From assembly GCA_963971285.1 (NCBI GenBank), contig OZ020259.1, positions 5,146,001-5,210,000 of the forward strand: a stretch of 64,000 bases of DNA, given 5' to 3'. A program made the translations under genes and the position numbers. Positions within the stretch are counted from its first letter, which is position 1, and each line of letters starts with the position of its first letter. The notes below the pieces were generated by a model that was given only the letters and a program-made list of their open reading frames with translations, ran no database searches and was not told the DNA's origin. This DNA comes from Astropecten irregularis. Taxonomy: Eukaryota; Echinodermata; Asteroidea; Paxillosida; Astropectinidae. This document shows positions 1 through 11,854 of the stretch, piece by piece.

Positions 1-55
1 GTTCGCTGCACGGATGAAGTTTGCAAGCCTGGTCTAGGCTTTTTAGTGCTACATC

Positions 56-3000
56 ATGGAACTGTTGCCGCTGTTTATTGTATTTGTTGTCTCTGCCGTC
101 CTGGCTAATGGAATAAGAGGTGAGCCCCTTATAATTTATTTTGAATGACACCAAGGATTCCTCAAAAGCGCACTATTCACTGTAGCTCGAAAGCCCGATG
201 AAACCATTTTTATGAAAAGATGATGAGAAGAAGATACAGTTTTACAGGTGGGAGGAAAACCCCTGAGTAATATTCTGAGGCCAATTTCATTGAGCTGCTT
301 AGCACAAAAATTCGCTAAGCGGTAAGCATGACATTTCTGTCTTAGTAAAAACAGGATTAACAACCAAAGTTTCGTGTGTTGTGTATCACTTGCAATTGTT
401 CTTTGGCTGTTGTTCGCTGTCCATGAATATCAAATGAAACTTCCAATGGTGGTTTGTTTTATTGGGCAAGCTATTTTTGTGCTAAGCAATTGTTTGTGCT
501 AAGCAGGTCTATGAAATTGCCCCCTGGGTAAAACCCACAGAATCAGGTAGGGACTGAAAACCCCATCCACTTGTGGACCGAACCGGACTTGAACCTGGTC
601 CACAGAGGTGAAAGGCGAGGAAAGAACCGCTTTACCAACCTGACGTAGATGGATACTAATTCTGTTTCGAAAATTTAATGTGCATTTTCTTAACTTTTAT
701 ATGTTATAAAAAAATAAGTGGAAAATGGATTCAAGATAGAAACACGAAATCATTACTTTATATATTGCTTGAAAATTGAGTTGTGTCGGACCTTTCTTTA
801 AAGGCGGTATTATAATTTGGTAAGAAACCAAAACAGAAATGTTCACAGATTTACCTACAACTTACAGGGTGTGAATATGGTGGTGGTAGAAACATACCGT
901 TAACATTTTTCCGCCTGAAATGGTGTATTTATCCAGAAATTAGCAAAACAACGACCGAAATTCTTTTTGATCTTTTAAAAGATCAAATTTAAAATAGAAA
1001 AGACTTAAGAAACACTGTGGCTTTTTTTCACTGTTTTCTCAAAAAGTGTGCAAAGTATGGGACTGAAATTTTCACAGATGACTGTTATTGTATCTTTCTT
1101 GATATTTTTGCCCGTGAATCTGTATTTATTTGACAAAAACCATAAAAAAGTATGATATTACCTTTAATATTTTATATAAAAAACAAGTGGGAAAATGGAT
1201 TCAATGTGAAATCATTACATTATAGCTTGAAAATTGAAACGAGTCAGTCCTGGTGACCAGCCTGCAGAAACTTTCCATATTTCTTTAAAGGTAAAATCAT
1301 GCATAGCACACCGAAGCAGATGATGTTCACAGATTTACCTATGACTTACAGGGTATAAAGATGGTAATGGTAGAAACATGTACCGTTTAATTCTTCTGCC
1401 TGTGAAATGCCCACGGTGTACATGTATTTTTAAATCTTTTCTCCGTTATTTTGGATCTTCCGATGATCAAAATTGTTTTTACCCGTAGGTTTTACTTTTT
1501 TTTTCTGAATAAATACAACATTTCAGGCAGAAACGGTATATTGTTGTTTTTTTGTTATTATCACCATCTTTATGCCTTGTAAATTATATAGGTAAATCTG
1601 TGAACTTTTCCGGTATGCTACCAAAGTACTATGAGACATATTACCTTTAAAATTTAAGGGTAGAGTCAGGATTTGTAATGGTGTATTTATCCAGAAATTA
1701 GTCAAACAAAGACCGCGGAAAACAGTTTTGATCGCGGGATAAGATCAAAACCATTCTTTATGTTTTATAAGAAAAATTGAGTCGGGTTTTCACTCTTTTT
1801 TCCTGACTATGTCCGATTAAGCTCAAAATTTCACAGGTTTATCTTTCCATGCATATTTTGGACCTCACAAAGTGTGAGTGCTGCACTATGATCTTTACCA
1901 ATCATGTATCATGCCTTTAACGGCGTGAATTGGAGTAACCTTCCGTTATTTACGAAACGGAGGCTCAGGCTCCAGCACTGACATCCATACGCTGAAAATA
2001 TAGGTTGTGGTTTGTCATTGAAGCTGAAACTCTGTTTTTCTTTTTCAAACTAGGGAATCTACTTCCGAACCGCAGCCAAAAGCTTCTATTTTGATACCCG
2101 TTTTGGTAGAATGGATTCACGAAATGGAGCCGAAGCCTGAGCTTCCGTTTCGTATAAACGCCCTAGTAAATAAATTCAATGCAAAAAATATCGCCGTCTT
2201 CACCGTGTACTTGTCATGATTCTACAGGTCACATGCTGTGCTACATCGGCCAGGAGCCTGACCCAGACTCACACAACAAATACCGCTGGGTCATCCCGAT
2301 AGAGGACCCCTGCCAGTGCACCAAGGTTCGAATTGGCTCCTTGAACACCCGGACCCCATGCAGACCTTTCAAAGTGACGTACTATGACACCTTTCTGCTG
2401 AGCGACGATCCGGTGGAGATTCGAAAATGGCTCAAGTGTACCGATGAGGGTATGTATCTGTTTGATAACATTCCTATTTACAATTTAGACATTATGTAAA
2501 TACATTTTGTAATACCGTAGTGCCTCATCGCATGTTACAGGCATTATTGGGCTGTGTTAAAGGTACTGCCATACTTATGGTAACGTACCGAAACAGAAAT
2601 CTATAACTAACAGAGTTTATGAAGATTGTGATGTTGAAAAAAAACGAAATTCTGTATTTTACCCGGGTATCCAGAAAAAGAGTCAAATCAATGACGAGAA
2701 AACCAATGTTGGTCTTTTACAGATAAGAAGTAACGGTGAAAGACTTTTAAAATGCCGTGGGCGTTTTTCACTGTTTTCCAGGCTTGGTTCTAGAGCAAAT
2801 ATTGTTGGGAGGCTAAATCTTCTTTTTTGCACGTGACGTCATCTGCTTACATTCGCCTCTGCTGTCTTATTAGGTGTAGAAAAGCAACCTATATCCCTAC
2901 ACAGCGCTGAAACTGAAAAGATCCAGTATTTTCCAAATTTTCAGGATTTTTTTCAATTGTATTTTATCTCCTTTTTTTTTGGGGGGGGGGGTTGTTGGGC

Positions 3001-5425
3001 GGGGGGCTACAGCTCCCCTGTAGTCCCAAGCCCCCGTAGAACCGCGCCTACTGTTTTCTCAAAAAGTGGGCACCATGTGGGAATGGGAATTTCACAGAAG
3101 ACTGTTACTGCATATCTTCCTTGATATTTATGCCCATGAATCTGACAAAAAAACGAAGCATGATATGGCTGTTAAGGGTACAAGATTGGTATTACCCAAA
3201 CAGAAATGTTCATAGAATTTACGTATAACTTTTAACCATGAAGATGGTGCTGGTAGAAACATACCGCTAAAATATTTCCGCCTGAAATGTTGTATTTATC
3301 CAGAAAACAGTCAAACAAAGACCGAAAACAGTTCTGATCTTGTGCCGAGATCAAAACAATTCGTTATGTTTTATAAGAACAATTGTGTTGGGTTTTCGCT
3401 ATTTTCTAGTGCCTCAAATGTCCGATTGAGCTCAAATTTACACAGGTGTATCATTTCATGTACATGCTGGATCAGACAAATTGTGAGTGCTGTTCTGAGA
3501 CCTTTACCAATCATGTATTGGGTGCATTCGTTTAGCTCCCCCGGGTCAGCCCTTACTGGTAATGGTCGCGTTTTACTGCACAAAACAAACGAGAGAATGG
3601 GAACGATGTTGACTGGTGTTGACCCGAGGAGCTAAACGAATGCACCTATTATACCTTTAAATGACTGTATTATGCAACAATCTTATACAATCTGTTATCT
3701 GATAACGAGGGAGTTGACACATTATTTGCTTTCATGATTCGGTACCTTTACCGAATGGTACTATTGATATTATTTATTAAAAGGTGAACAAAGATAAATA
3801 AGACTGGAGCGGGATTCGAACCGGCGACCTCCTGAATACCGTCCAGGCTTTCTACCAAACTGAGCTATCCAGCACTACGTACGTTGGTGGTGTCCCTAAT
3901 AGTAAATTATCTTTGTTCGTTTTGGCAGCACTACGTTGGTGGTGTCCTTAATAGTCAATTTTCTTTGTTCATTTGGCAGTCAGAAGCCACGAAACCACGA
4001 ACACACCGCCATATCCTAAGGATCATTTCACCGATACACGCAGCAGTGCTGCAACCTGAGTACATGGGGATCACTCAAAGAGGATACGGCTTTGATTATT
4101 GATATCATTTTATCTTGTAATTCTCATTTTTGAAACAGGTAAAGGAAAATTGTGTGGCGACCACCTTGGAATGGAAGATGAGAGCATTCCGGATTCAAGT
4201 ATCACAGCATCCAGCACTCACAGGGACTGCTCTACGAGCAACGGCCGGCTGAACGACCAAGGCGACGCGAAGGACGGCTCGTGGTGCGCGGATACTCCAG
4301 ACATGGGGTCCCCTTGGCTCCAGGTCGACTTGGGTGATCAGACCCAGGTTGAAGGAGTTATCATACAGGGGAGCTACGGTACACACTTCCCTGGTTATAC
4401 CACTGCCTACCAGGTGCAGTACAGTGATGATGAGTCTGACTGGCAGTATGTGACTGATGGCACCAATGTGAATGTCGCACAGGTAGGTGAAGATTTAACA
4501 AACATTGATTAATCAGTGGTGTGCTTTTGATGTCTCGATCGGCTACTCTAACCACTCTACAAAGTGTCCCAAAAACGAGACATATTTTCCAAAAAAATTT
4601 AAAAAAAAGATTGTACGTTTTCAGCTATTTGATTTTTAGTCTGTTGCATTTACTATCTCGCTGGGCAAGTTCTGACCAAATTTCAAAGCAATCCATTCAT
4701 GCATCACCGAGCAATTACTGATTGTCTTGAAAAGTCCATTTTGCTGCCATTACAAAATGATACATGATTGGGGAAGGTCACAGAACAACACTCACAATTA
4801 AAAAACAAATTATAAATCTGTGAATATTTGAGCTCAATCGGCAATCTGAGTCACGATAATATTGCAAACCTGACTCAATTACTCTTCTAAAACACAACAA
4901 AAATGCTTTTGATCTTACCCAGAGACAAAGTAATTTTCTTTGTTTTGTATAAACTGTTGTCGTGCAGTTTATTACCGAATTTTCGGCTGCTTTCTCATGA
5001 TACAAGTGATGCTATACTTGAAATTTCGGCCATCAAAATGACTTTTAAATAGAACAAAACCGGTACCATCCTGTAGGGAAGACTGCGCCGCGGCGCGGTC
5101 TTCCCTCTCCTGTGCTGCAAAATATTGTTTGATAGCTTTGAGCCTTTGACCCTTTGAGGAGTTCTAGGCTATGCATCACTTAATTAACCAAATATGCTTG
5201 CTGACACCAATACCGTCACTCAGACATGGTTTATCAGTTTTCATTTCATTTGACTGTTATACTGGTGTGTTTTTTTTGCAGACGTTCCCTGGTAACTTTG
5301 ACATTACTACCCCAGTGACCAGCATGTTTACTGAGCCGATCCATGCACGCTACGTCCGCATTAAGCCCACTGAATACAGCGACTGGCCGTCAATGCGCAT
5401 TGAGCTCGTCGGCTGCAAGGAGTAA
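56..5425 (+). CDS. Secreted discoidin (F5/8 type C) domain protein, four coding exons
   Basis: I join exons 56-119, 2228-2449, 4139-4482 and 5282-5425. All junctions are GT-AG with matching phases (1, 1, 0), giving 257 residues and a TAA stop. Exon 1 encodes a start methionine and a hydrophobic signal peptide (MELLPLFIVFVVSAVLA), so the product should be secreted. Exon 2 encodes about 74 residues with four cysteines and no domain I recognise. Exons 3 and 4 encode one discoidin domain of about 150 residues. It begins with a conserved cysteine, contains the SPWLQVDLG motif, and ends with the ARYVRIKP and RIELVGC strands typical of the fold. Discoidin domains bind cell-surface carbohydrate or phospholipid. 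A short cysteine-bearing module before one discoidin domain resembles retinoschisin or lectin-like proteins, but orthology is not claimed. Exon boundaries are inferred by eye; the discoidin assignment is firm. Confidence 0.75.
280..524. mobile_element. Palindromic MITE-like element, GGGGCCAATTTCATG family
   Basis: About 245 bp bounded by inverted ends reading GGCCAATTTCATTGAGCTGC and its near complement. It lies in intron 1 of the discoidin gene. The same family recurs at 7051-7288, 59526-59742, 62144-62376 and 63628-63868. No coding capacity. Confidence 0.6.
840..1760. repeat. Dispersed intronic repeat (TTTATCCAGAAATTAG family)
   Basis: Stretches such as TATTTATCCAGAAATTAG, CACAGATTTACCTATAACTT and AAGATCAAA recur here several times in both orientations. 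They recur again at 2560-3500, 8390-8750, 45.9-46.3 kb, 48.5-48.9 kb and 49.7-51.9 kb. Complete copies are bounded by AAAGGTA and TACCTTT, so the family looks like a palindromic non-autonomous DNA element. Occupies most of intron 1. Confidence 0.5.
3802..3874 (-). other. tRNA-like sequence (probable SINE head or pseudo-tRNA)
   Basis: On the minus strand this 73-nt stretch has a near-complete acceptor stem, GATAGCTCAG and GGTTCGAATCC box sequences and a plausible anticodon stem. The D-stem is poorly paired and the loop base before the putative anticodon is C rather than T. It is enclosed by a 12-bp inverted repeat (GAACAAAGATAA near 3786, TTATCTTTGTTC near 3907). A functional tRNA is unlikely. 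It lies in intron 2 of the discoidin gene. Confidence 0.35.
4483..5281 (+). other. Intron 3 of the discoidin gene
   Basis: Intervening sequence between the two discoidin exons. I see no RNA gene or complete mobile element, only AT-rich sequence with partial similarity to the dispersed palindromic repeat around 4750-4900. Confidence 0.5.
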
Positions 5426-5569
5426 GAACCTGGCCAGAGGTCGATTTCACGATGCCCTACAATCGATCGCAACTCGAGTTACGAATGATAACCCATCGTA
5501 GGGCTGCAATGCATCATACTTCCTACGGGGATAGAGAGTTACGATGGGTTCGGTGAAATCGACCACAAT

Positions 5570-5632
5570 CACCCCCCTAACCCCCTCCACCCCCCCCCCC
5601 CCCCCCCTACACCCCCTCCCCCCCCCCCCCAT
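5570..5632 (+). repeat. Low-complexity C-rich tract
   Basis: Runs of C broken by CCTCCA and CTACACC blocks, just downstream of the discoidin gene stop. The tract is prone to polymerase slippage, so its exact length should not be trusted. Confidence 0.8.
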
Positions 5633-5677
5633 CCGTGCGTAAGTACTTTATGGACGGCCCCTTATGTTGCCCATGAA

Positions 5678-5935
5678 GACGCGTGAGAATTATGTTTGAA
5701 ATGATAGTTTCCTGACAATAATGTAGCGAATTTTTGTTGTTGGTTGATCCAAAGATGTCGACTAACGAACGAAATAAGTAACCACTGTAATGGAAACCCT
5801 ACCACATCGAACAACAACTCACAGACAGTTTGAGCAAGAACTAATAAAGATAAGGTTTTTTAGGTGTGTTCGGGTTCATTCCGCGTCAGCGAAAAGCCTT
5901 TGTTTTTGTTCTGTTTTTTTTTTTTTTTTTTGCTT
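5678..5935 (+). repeat. Left copy of a duplication flanking the assembly gap
   Basis: Starts GACGCGTGAGAATTATG and ends in a T-run at the gap. It is nearly identical to 6136-6440 except for a roughly 55-bp deletion around the TTCCGCGTCAGCG hairpin. An inverted related copy lies at 8845-9130, so the sequence is also a dispersed repeat family. Confidence 0.75.
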
Positions 5936-6135
5936 NNNNNNNNNNNNNNNNNNNNNNNNNNNNNNNNNNNNNNNNNNNNNNNNNNNNNNNNNNNNNNNNN
6001 NNNNNNNNNNNNNNNNNNNNNNNNNNNNNNNNNNNNNNNNNNNNNNNNNNNNNNNNNNNNNNNNNNNNNNNNNNNNNNNNNNNNNNNNNNNNNNNNNNNN
6101 NNNNNNNNNNNNNNNNNNNNNNNNNNNNNNNNNNN
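5936..6135. other. Assembly gap (200 N)
   Basis: An unbroken run of N from 5936 to 6135. The round length suggests a placeholder of unknown true size. It starts right after a T-run and is followed by a second copy of the sequence that precedes it. Confidence 0.99.
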
Positions 6136-6440
6136 GACGCGTGAGAATTATGTTTGAAATGATAGTTTCCTGACAATAATGTAGCGAATTCTTGTTGTTG
6201 GTTGATCCAAAGATGTCGACTAACGAACGAAATAAGTAACCACTGTAATCGAACCCTACCACATCGAACAACAACTTACAGACAGTTTGAGCAAGAACTA
6301 ATAAAGATAAGGTTTTTTAGGTGTGTTCGGGTTCATGCCGAACACCTATTGTTATTGTTTGAGTTTTTTGGGCTTTTCCGCGTCAGCGAAAAGCCTTTGT
6401 TTTTGTTCTGTTTTTTTTTTTTTTTTTTTTTTTTTTGCTT
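6136..6440 (+). repeat. Right copy of the duplication flanking the gap
   Basis: Direct copy of 5678-5935 that keeps the complete hairpin region GGCTTTTCCGCG...GCGAAAAGCC before a T-run of about 25. Confidence 0.75.
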
Positions 6441-7050
6441 TTCCGTAATGAACGGAAAAGCTATTGCGTCAAGTAAAAAAAAAATTACATTTAAAGGTGA
6501 CACATAATGAACAGTATGGTATGTACAACAGTGTCATTGTATTGCATTCTACTACATCTACCGAACTCAACATGCCACTGTACATGCTGTAAGAGGGACG
6601 ATAGATCACATACGTTCCAACACATAACAGTTCCACTACGAAATGAGACACCGAACACCTAGTAGTTGTTCTCACAACCACATATCTAGTTATTCTTGTT
6701 TTAGTGAGATCATTTGTATATATAGGATAGACATATATAATTATGCAAATTAGGCTTGTCCTTCACCGACGAATTTATCAGCGCTGCATATAAAAACCTT
6801 ATATGAACAACGAAAAAATAATCATTACTAACAATGATTAATAGGCCTTATTCACGGTGCATCCATCCTACATTCGAAGCAGTGCAATTAAACCGATGCT
6901 TGTATTAAAAAATAGTCTGGCACCCGTTTTCTTGTTAGAATTGCTGTTATCTTTTCCAACGGGTATACAAGGAAGGTGACAAGATGGATGCGCCGTGGAC
7001 TATTGCAGTACGCCTACGTACGTTTTTTTCATGTGCGCTATTAATGAACA

Positions 7051-7288
7051 GGGGCCAAGTTTCATAGAGCTGCTTAAGCACCAAAATTTGCTTAAGCATG
7101 AAAAGTCTTCCTTGATCAATCAGGATTGGTAACCATGTGAAGTTTACTGCTTTCGACTTATATTCGGCCACCGTGTTTGCTAAGCTTAACATCCACAAGG
7201 GGTTCTGGCTGGCGTACTGATTTTATTTACCAAGGATTTTGGTGCTTAAGCAACTTTTGGTGCTTAAGCACCTCTATAAATTGGCCCC
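7051..7288. mobile_element. MITE-like element, GGGGCCAATTTCATG family
   Basis: Inverted ends GGGGCCAAGTTTCATAGAGC and its near complement ending TTGGCCCC enclose about 238 bp without a gene. Confidence 0.65.
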
Positions 7289-7689
7289 AGCAGAGTTTGC
7301 AGCGCTCATATACATCTGTGAAGGGTAAGCCGGCTTTGAATAATTATTCGTTTGACATTTACATAGAAGATTAATATATGATCTCATAGATTTCTTTTCC
7401 CCAAATTATGTTTATCCCTGTATTAATTGGAAAGTAGTATATACTACTTAAGTCAAAATTGAAATGTAAAACTAGAGATTGTGTCTGTTGAAAACAGAAC
7501 ACATGGATTTTCCGCATATGATACATAAAATATTTCTCAAATTCATACAAATCACTTATTTTGTTTGATTAAGACATATTGTTTAAAAGTATCCATATTT
7601 CAATCTAGAAAACTAAAGTTAACCCATTTAGTTGCAGGGTTTATGGAACACATTGCTTGTCAATTAGTATTGTGTCACAAAGAATAACC

Positions 7690-8225
7690 TTGCTTAACAT
7701 TCACTTTTGGTGAAAGTAAGACCGTAAGTAGAGGTCATAGCGGTCAATGTAACACAAATGAAAGACCTTGCCTAACATTGACTTTTGGTAAAAGAATCAT
7801 GATCATAGCTCGTACCACTTTTAAATCAGAAGCTACTTCCAGTTTAACCGGAAGTAGAAGTCACAGAGGTCAAGCAATGTGCCACAAATGAATGACCTTC
7901 GCTAACATTGTTTATTGGTGAAAGAATCATGACCATAACTCTTACCACTTTTAAATAAGGAGCTACTTCCTGTTTGACCGGAAGTAAAGGCCACGGAGGT
8001 CAAGCAATGTGAAGCTACTTCCTGTTTGACCGGAAGTAGAGGTCACAGAGGTCAAACAATGTAAAACAAATGAAAGACCTTGCCTAACATTGACCTTTGG
8101 TGAAAGAATCATGATCATAGCTCTTACCACTTTTAAATGAGGAGCCACTTCCTGTTTGATCGGAAGTAGAGGTCACAGAGGTCAAGAAATGTGTCCCAAA
8201 GAAAGACTCTGCCTAACATTCACTT
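7690..8225 (+). repeat. Degenerate tandem repeat with ETS-like and AGGTCA direct-repeat motifs
   Basis: Four to five units of variable length (about 50 to 130 bp). Each contains ACTTCC...GGAAGT (inverted ETS-like cores) followed by AGGTCACAGAGGTCA, two AGGTCA half-sites 3 bp apart, then CAATGTG...AAAGACCTTGCCTAACATT. Related units lie at 29140-29370. No gene. Confidence 0.7.
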
Positions 8226-8329
8226 TTGGTGAACAAAATCAACTTAATATCTCAAACCGTTGACTTTTTGTTGATTTTTGTTGATTTTGATTATTAAATT
8301 CAAATCGCTTGTAATTTGACACCTGATAA

Positions 8330-8760
8330 CGTCATGATGACGAAAAGATGCGGGAGACAACTACCCTATATGGACTTCAGACCAAGTTTGGTAAAAGGTA
8401 GTATCATACTTTGGTTTTTATCAGAGATATAGAGATTCACGGGCAAAAATATCAAGGAAGATACAGTAACTGTGAAAATTTCAGTCCCATACGGTGCCCA
8501 CTTTTTGAGAAAACGGTGAAAAACTGCTAAAGTATTTATTAACTCTTTTATTTTTTATTTTTGATCTTTTAAAAGATCAGAAAAGATTTTCGGTCGTTGT
8601 TTTACTAATTTCTGGATAAATGCACCATTTCAGGCCTAAACGTTTTAACGGTATCTACCACCACCATCTTCATATCCTGTAAGATATACGTAAATCTTAA
8701 AAATTTCTGTTTTGGTTTCTAACTAAAGTATGATACTACCTTTAAGATCGGCTGTTTAAA
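8330..8760. repeat. Dispersed palindromic repeat copy
   Basis: Contains CGGGAGACAACTACCCTATA at its start, then a copy of the TTTATCCAG/GATCTTTTAAAAGATC family bounded by AAAGGTAGTATCATACTTTGG and its complement near 8725. It appears nested in the longer ACAACTACCCTATATGGAC repeat. Confidence 0.5.
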
Positions 8761-8844
8761 AGTGACCAAAGTGCCGCAGACAAAATTTGTGTACAAAGTC
8801 TACAGGAATTGAGGATAAGAAGAAGAAGAAGAAGTGAAATCCGA

Positions 8845-9130
8845 ACAAACTCAATAGCTTTTCCGTTCATCAGAAACAAAAACAGAGGCTTTTCGCTGAC
8901 GCGAAAAAGCAAAAAAAAAATATAACTCGAACAATAACAATAGGTGTTCGGCATGAACCCGAACACCTAAAAAAGCCTTATCTTAATAAGTTCTTGCTCA
9001 AACTGTCTGTTAGTAGTTTTTTTTTTTCGTTTCAGTTCAGTTCGATGTGGTAGGGTTCTTTGGATCAACCAACAAGAAGAATTCGCTACATTATTGCCAG
9101 AAAACTATCAATTCAAACATAATTTTAAAG
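8845..9130 (-). repeat. Inverted copy of the gap-flanking repeat
   Basis: Reverse-complement similarity to 6136-6440: the GCTTTTCGCTGACGCGAAAA hairpin, the GTGTTCGGCATGAACCCGAA block and the TTGGATCAACCAACAAGAAG block occur in the expected inverted order. From 9131 to about 9836 I see no gene or clear repeat. Confidence 0.6.
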
Positions 9131-9836
9131 CGTGTTCATAGGCAATATAATCAGAATCGTAATAATGAAGCCCGCTTGGTGGTGTGGCATTCAATGCTGC
9201 ATTTTTTTAATAAATGAGTTCCATTCCTCACACATCGGCGAGCTTTTACATGTCAGGAATAATATTCAGCCCATAAATTTCCCTTTGTGATATTGAAGAG
9301 AGGAGTCATTAGGTTTGTTGTCATTAGTTTTCTATTGTGGGTATTATACTCCTAATGGCGCCTCTGCCTGTTTTCATATAGAATTTGTATTTCACAAGCC
9401 AGGAAGTGGGGGAAATGTACCATGACAGAATACATTTTTCATGACGACTTTTGCATAATAATCGCATTATCTTGTACATATATCATACCTTTCATGAGAG
9501 TGCAACAATCATATATTTCAGCAAAAGCTTGGGTGGCATTTATCAATAATTCAAAATGCACTTTGGGTCCATCATATGGCTTCAAATATGTTTACTTTGG
9601 ACAGCCATGAGCTACCATGGATATTCTCTATGTGATGAAAGGTGATGTACAGTAATAAAACACAGACCCTACAACCTTGATTCAATTCCTCCCTGGAAGT
9701 TTCTTACTAGATTAATAATTGTTTTGTGTTTAGTTATAGTCTATATTGTGCCAACTGTTAAACTGTTGTATCACTGTTTTCAAACGTAATGTTAGTAGTA
9801 AACAGTTTTCTTGCAAAAGGATCTTCCTAATTGCTC

Positions 9837-9942
9837 TGGTCTGGTCCGGTCCGGTCTGGTCTGGTCTGGTCTGGTCTGGTCTGGTCTGGTCTGGTCTGGT
9901 CTGGTCTGGTCTGGTCTGGTCTGGTCTGGTCTGGTCTGGTCT
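9837..9942 (+). repeat. (GGTCT)n pentanucleotide microsatellite
   Basis: About 21 units of GGTCT, with three GGTCC variants near the left edge. It produces long open frames on both strands because five bases repeat every 15, but these are not genes. Confidence 0.97.
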
Positions 9943-10682
9943 GCCGGTACACGCCGGACTCGTGAGTGGGCGCTTTTTGGCGCTTTTTGGCGCCAATGCC
10001 TGCCTTTATCATGACTGGAAAGGTCTTCCAAAAGTAGAATAGAACATTTTTACACAAATAAACGGTATAATTTATCCGTTTTCATGATAAACACGGAAAA
10101 CCGTAAGTCACGTGTGTTTTCTGAGTCCAATTGTTAATTAAAAAAACCCACGCGATCATGCGTTAGTTTCACTTCCCTTCGTTAAAAATTTTTTTTTTAC
10201 TATACAAAATTGAGTATATAACTTTTTGTTTAATCGCTAGTTTTTTTTACCGAAGCTAACCAAAGCTTAACATTTCGACCGGAGTATTTCCTTTTTAAAA
10301 TTAAGAATTTCCAACGCGATAAAGTAACATTTACATGCCAAATTTGGAGTTTTGTAAAATACCAGTAATTGCGGGTGCCGTACCACCTCTGGAGACACAG
10401 CACGTGGGGGCTTGCGACGCATTCAGCCAGAGGCATGGGCCCGTGATAACCATTGCGGTCCACGCACCACGTACGTGTAGCATTTTTGATGCAAGACCTT
10501 GCGGCCTGCAAGTTGGGACACTCACCCGGTCCCCGTTGCATTTTTTTTTCTGTTTGTTTTTTGTTTTTTTTTGGGGGGGGGGGATTTCGAGCCGCGGAGC
10601 GGAAAAGCCTCGAGATAATTTCTTGTACGTCATACATGAACATCATTTTTTGCAATCAAAATCTGTTATGTTTTGTCGAAAA

Positions 10683-10875
10683 CATAGTGTCAACTCGCAA
10701 ACATTCCATCAACTTGCAAACATTGCATTAACTCGCAAACATTACGTCAACTCGCAAACATTACATCAATTTGCAAACATTGCATCAACTCGCAAACATT
10801 GCATCAACTCGCAAACATTGCGTCAACTTGTAAACATTACGTCAACTCGCAAACATTACGTCAACTCGCAAAAAT
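10683..10875 (+). repeat. 19-bp tandem array, unit ACGTCAACTCGCAAACATT
   Basis: About ten head-to-tail copies of a 19-nt unit, with no spacers, so it is not a CRISPR. Because 19 is not a multiple of three, the apparent protein repeat has a 19-residue period and is spurious. Confidence 0.95.
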
Positions 10876-11718
10876 TTTGTGAATAATTCTAAAAAGCCAA
10901 CAGACATACGGATTCGACAATGAAAATTACAGTTTTACATACTGTATACAATGTTTTACACATGTTTTGGGAAATTGAGTCAATCGAGCATCACATCGTA
11001 TGTTTTACTATGATCATAATTTCATGTCAATCGGGTAGCGTGAGAAATATTGAAAAATGTATACAAAATTAAGTGATGAAGTTGTCATGACTTCATTATT
11101 ACAATCGCCAACCTCTATTTCCCAAACCTACCAATTTTCGAGGCGATCGGCCGTTCCTTCTATGTGTTATTAAAATTGTTTGAAAATGATATAACGGTCA
11201 ATCGGACATCACGTCCCGGCCCGGTGCGCAAGCCACCGTCGGGCCGCCGGCGGTTCAGCAGCGGCTAAGCGGCATCGGCACGCCGCCCATCCAACGACCG
11301 TGGTCCGCCGGTGCATGGTGGTTGCCACTATGAAACGGCCGTGTAAATACCACCGTGTACTAACAATGGTCGTCCAGCCGAGGTCGGGCCGATGGGAGAC
11401 CGATGCTGACTGTATTTTGCATTAAATAGCCCTACGGAATAGAATATTTATACAAAATTACATCGAGAAAATGAAATCACTCTGATGACACTAAAGTCTA
11501 GGGGAAAGGGCGTGACATATTTAATTTGTTCATGTGTAAAGTTTATCATAATTATTGCCACGTACAAACAAACAAATTATGGATCATTTCACTTTTCCAT
11601 ACAACTCCATACAATGTATAGCTAATAACGCGACCCATAAAATGACGTACAATACGGCAACCTATACATCGATAGCATTTCGATATTTGGTGCTGGTATT
11701 TAACGATATATAAAAAGT

Positions 11719-11724
11719 CTTACA
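11719..11724 (+). repeat. Target site duplication, left (CTTACA)
   Basis: CTTACA directly before the first base of the left terminal repeat. The same six bases follow the right terminal repeat and occur once at the uninterrupted paralogous site 30960-30965. Six-bp duplications are the hallmark of Polinton integration. Confidence 0.95.
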
Positions 11725-11842
11725 AGTAGGGAGAGAATCCCAATGCTTGCCCAATTGAGCTTTTGATGTTCAAGTCTGGGCTGGGCATAATAAAAAAAAT
11801 CGGAAAAAATTGAAAAAATTAAATAATATTATTTTATATTAT
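11725..11842 (+). repeat. Left terminal inverted repeat of the Maverick
   Basis: 118 bp starting AGTAGGGAGAGAATCCC. It matches the reverse complement of 28450-28567 with about three differences, all in the A-rich stretch near 11800-11820. The inner end carries the polymerase gene's promoter-like motif. Confidence 0.96.
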
Positions 11843-11854
11843 AATAAAAGGATA
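11828..11854 (+). promoter_or_regulatory. Promoter-like AT motif of the polymerase gene
   Basis: TTATATTATAATAAAAGG ends 4 bases before the ATG at 11855. Most of it lies inside the terminal repeat, so the right terminal repeat carries the same motif. Confidence 0.5.

Larger units (their letters stand above)
10672..11724 (+). repeat. Host repeat copy A, left part, interrupted by the Maverick
   Basis: Colinear with 29636-30965: the 19-bp array, then a roughly 850-bp unique part including AGGCGATCGGCCGTTCCTTC and TTTGGTGCTGGTATTTAACG. It stops at CTTACA where the Maverick begins and resumes at 28568. No coding sequence recognised. The flank 9943-10671 before it holds only a C/G-run and T-rich tracts. 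Confidence 0.85.

Noticed and set aside
3802..3874. Functional tRNA gene
   Set aside because: D-stem pairing fails, the base before the anticodon is not T and the first acceptor pair is mismatched; listed only as tRNA-like.
9730..10057. Open frames on both strands across the GGTCT tract
   Set aside because: A pure microsatellite lacks stops in several frames; the protein repeats are artefacts.
10683..10875. CRISPR-like array
   Set aside because: The repeats are directly adjacent with no spacers, in a eukaryotic repeat. No cas genes.
11810..11854. Earlier polymerase start at 11810
   Set aside because: The codon there is TTG. The first ATG in frame is 11855 and follows the promoter-like motif.
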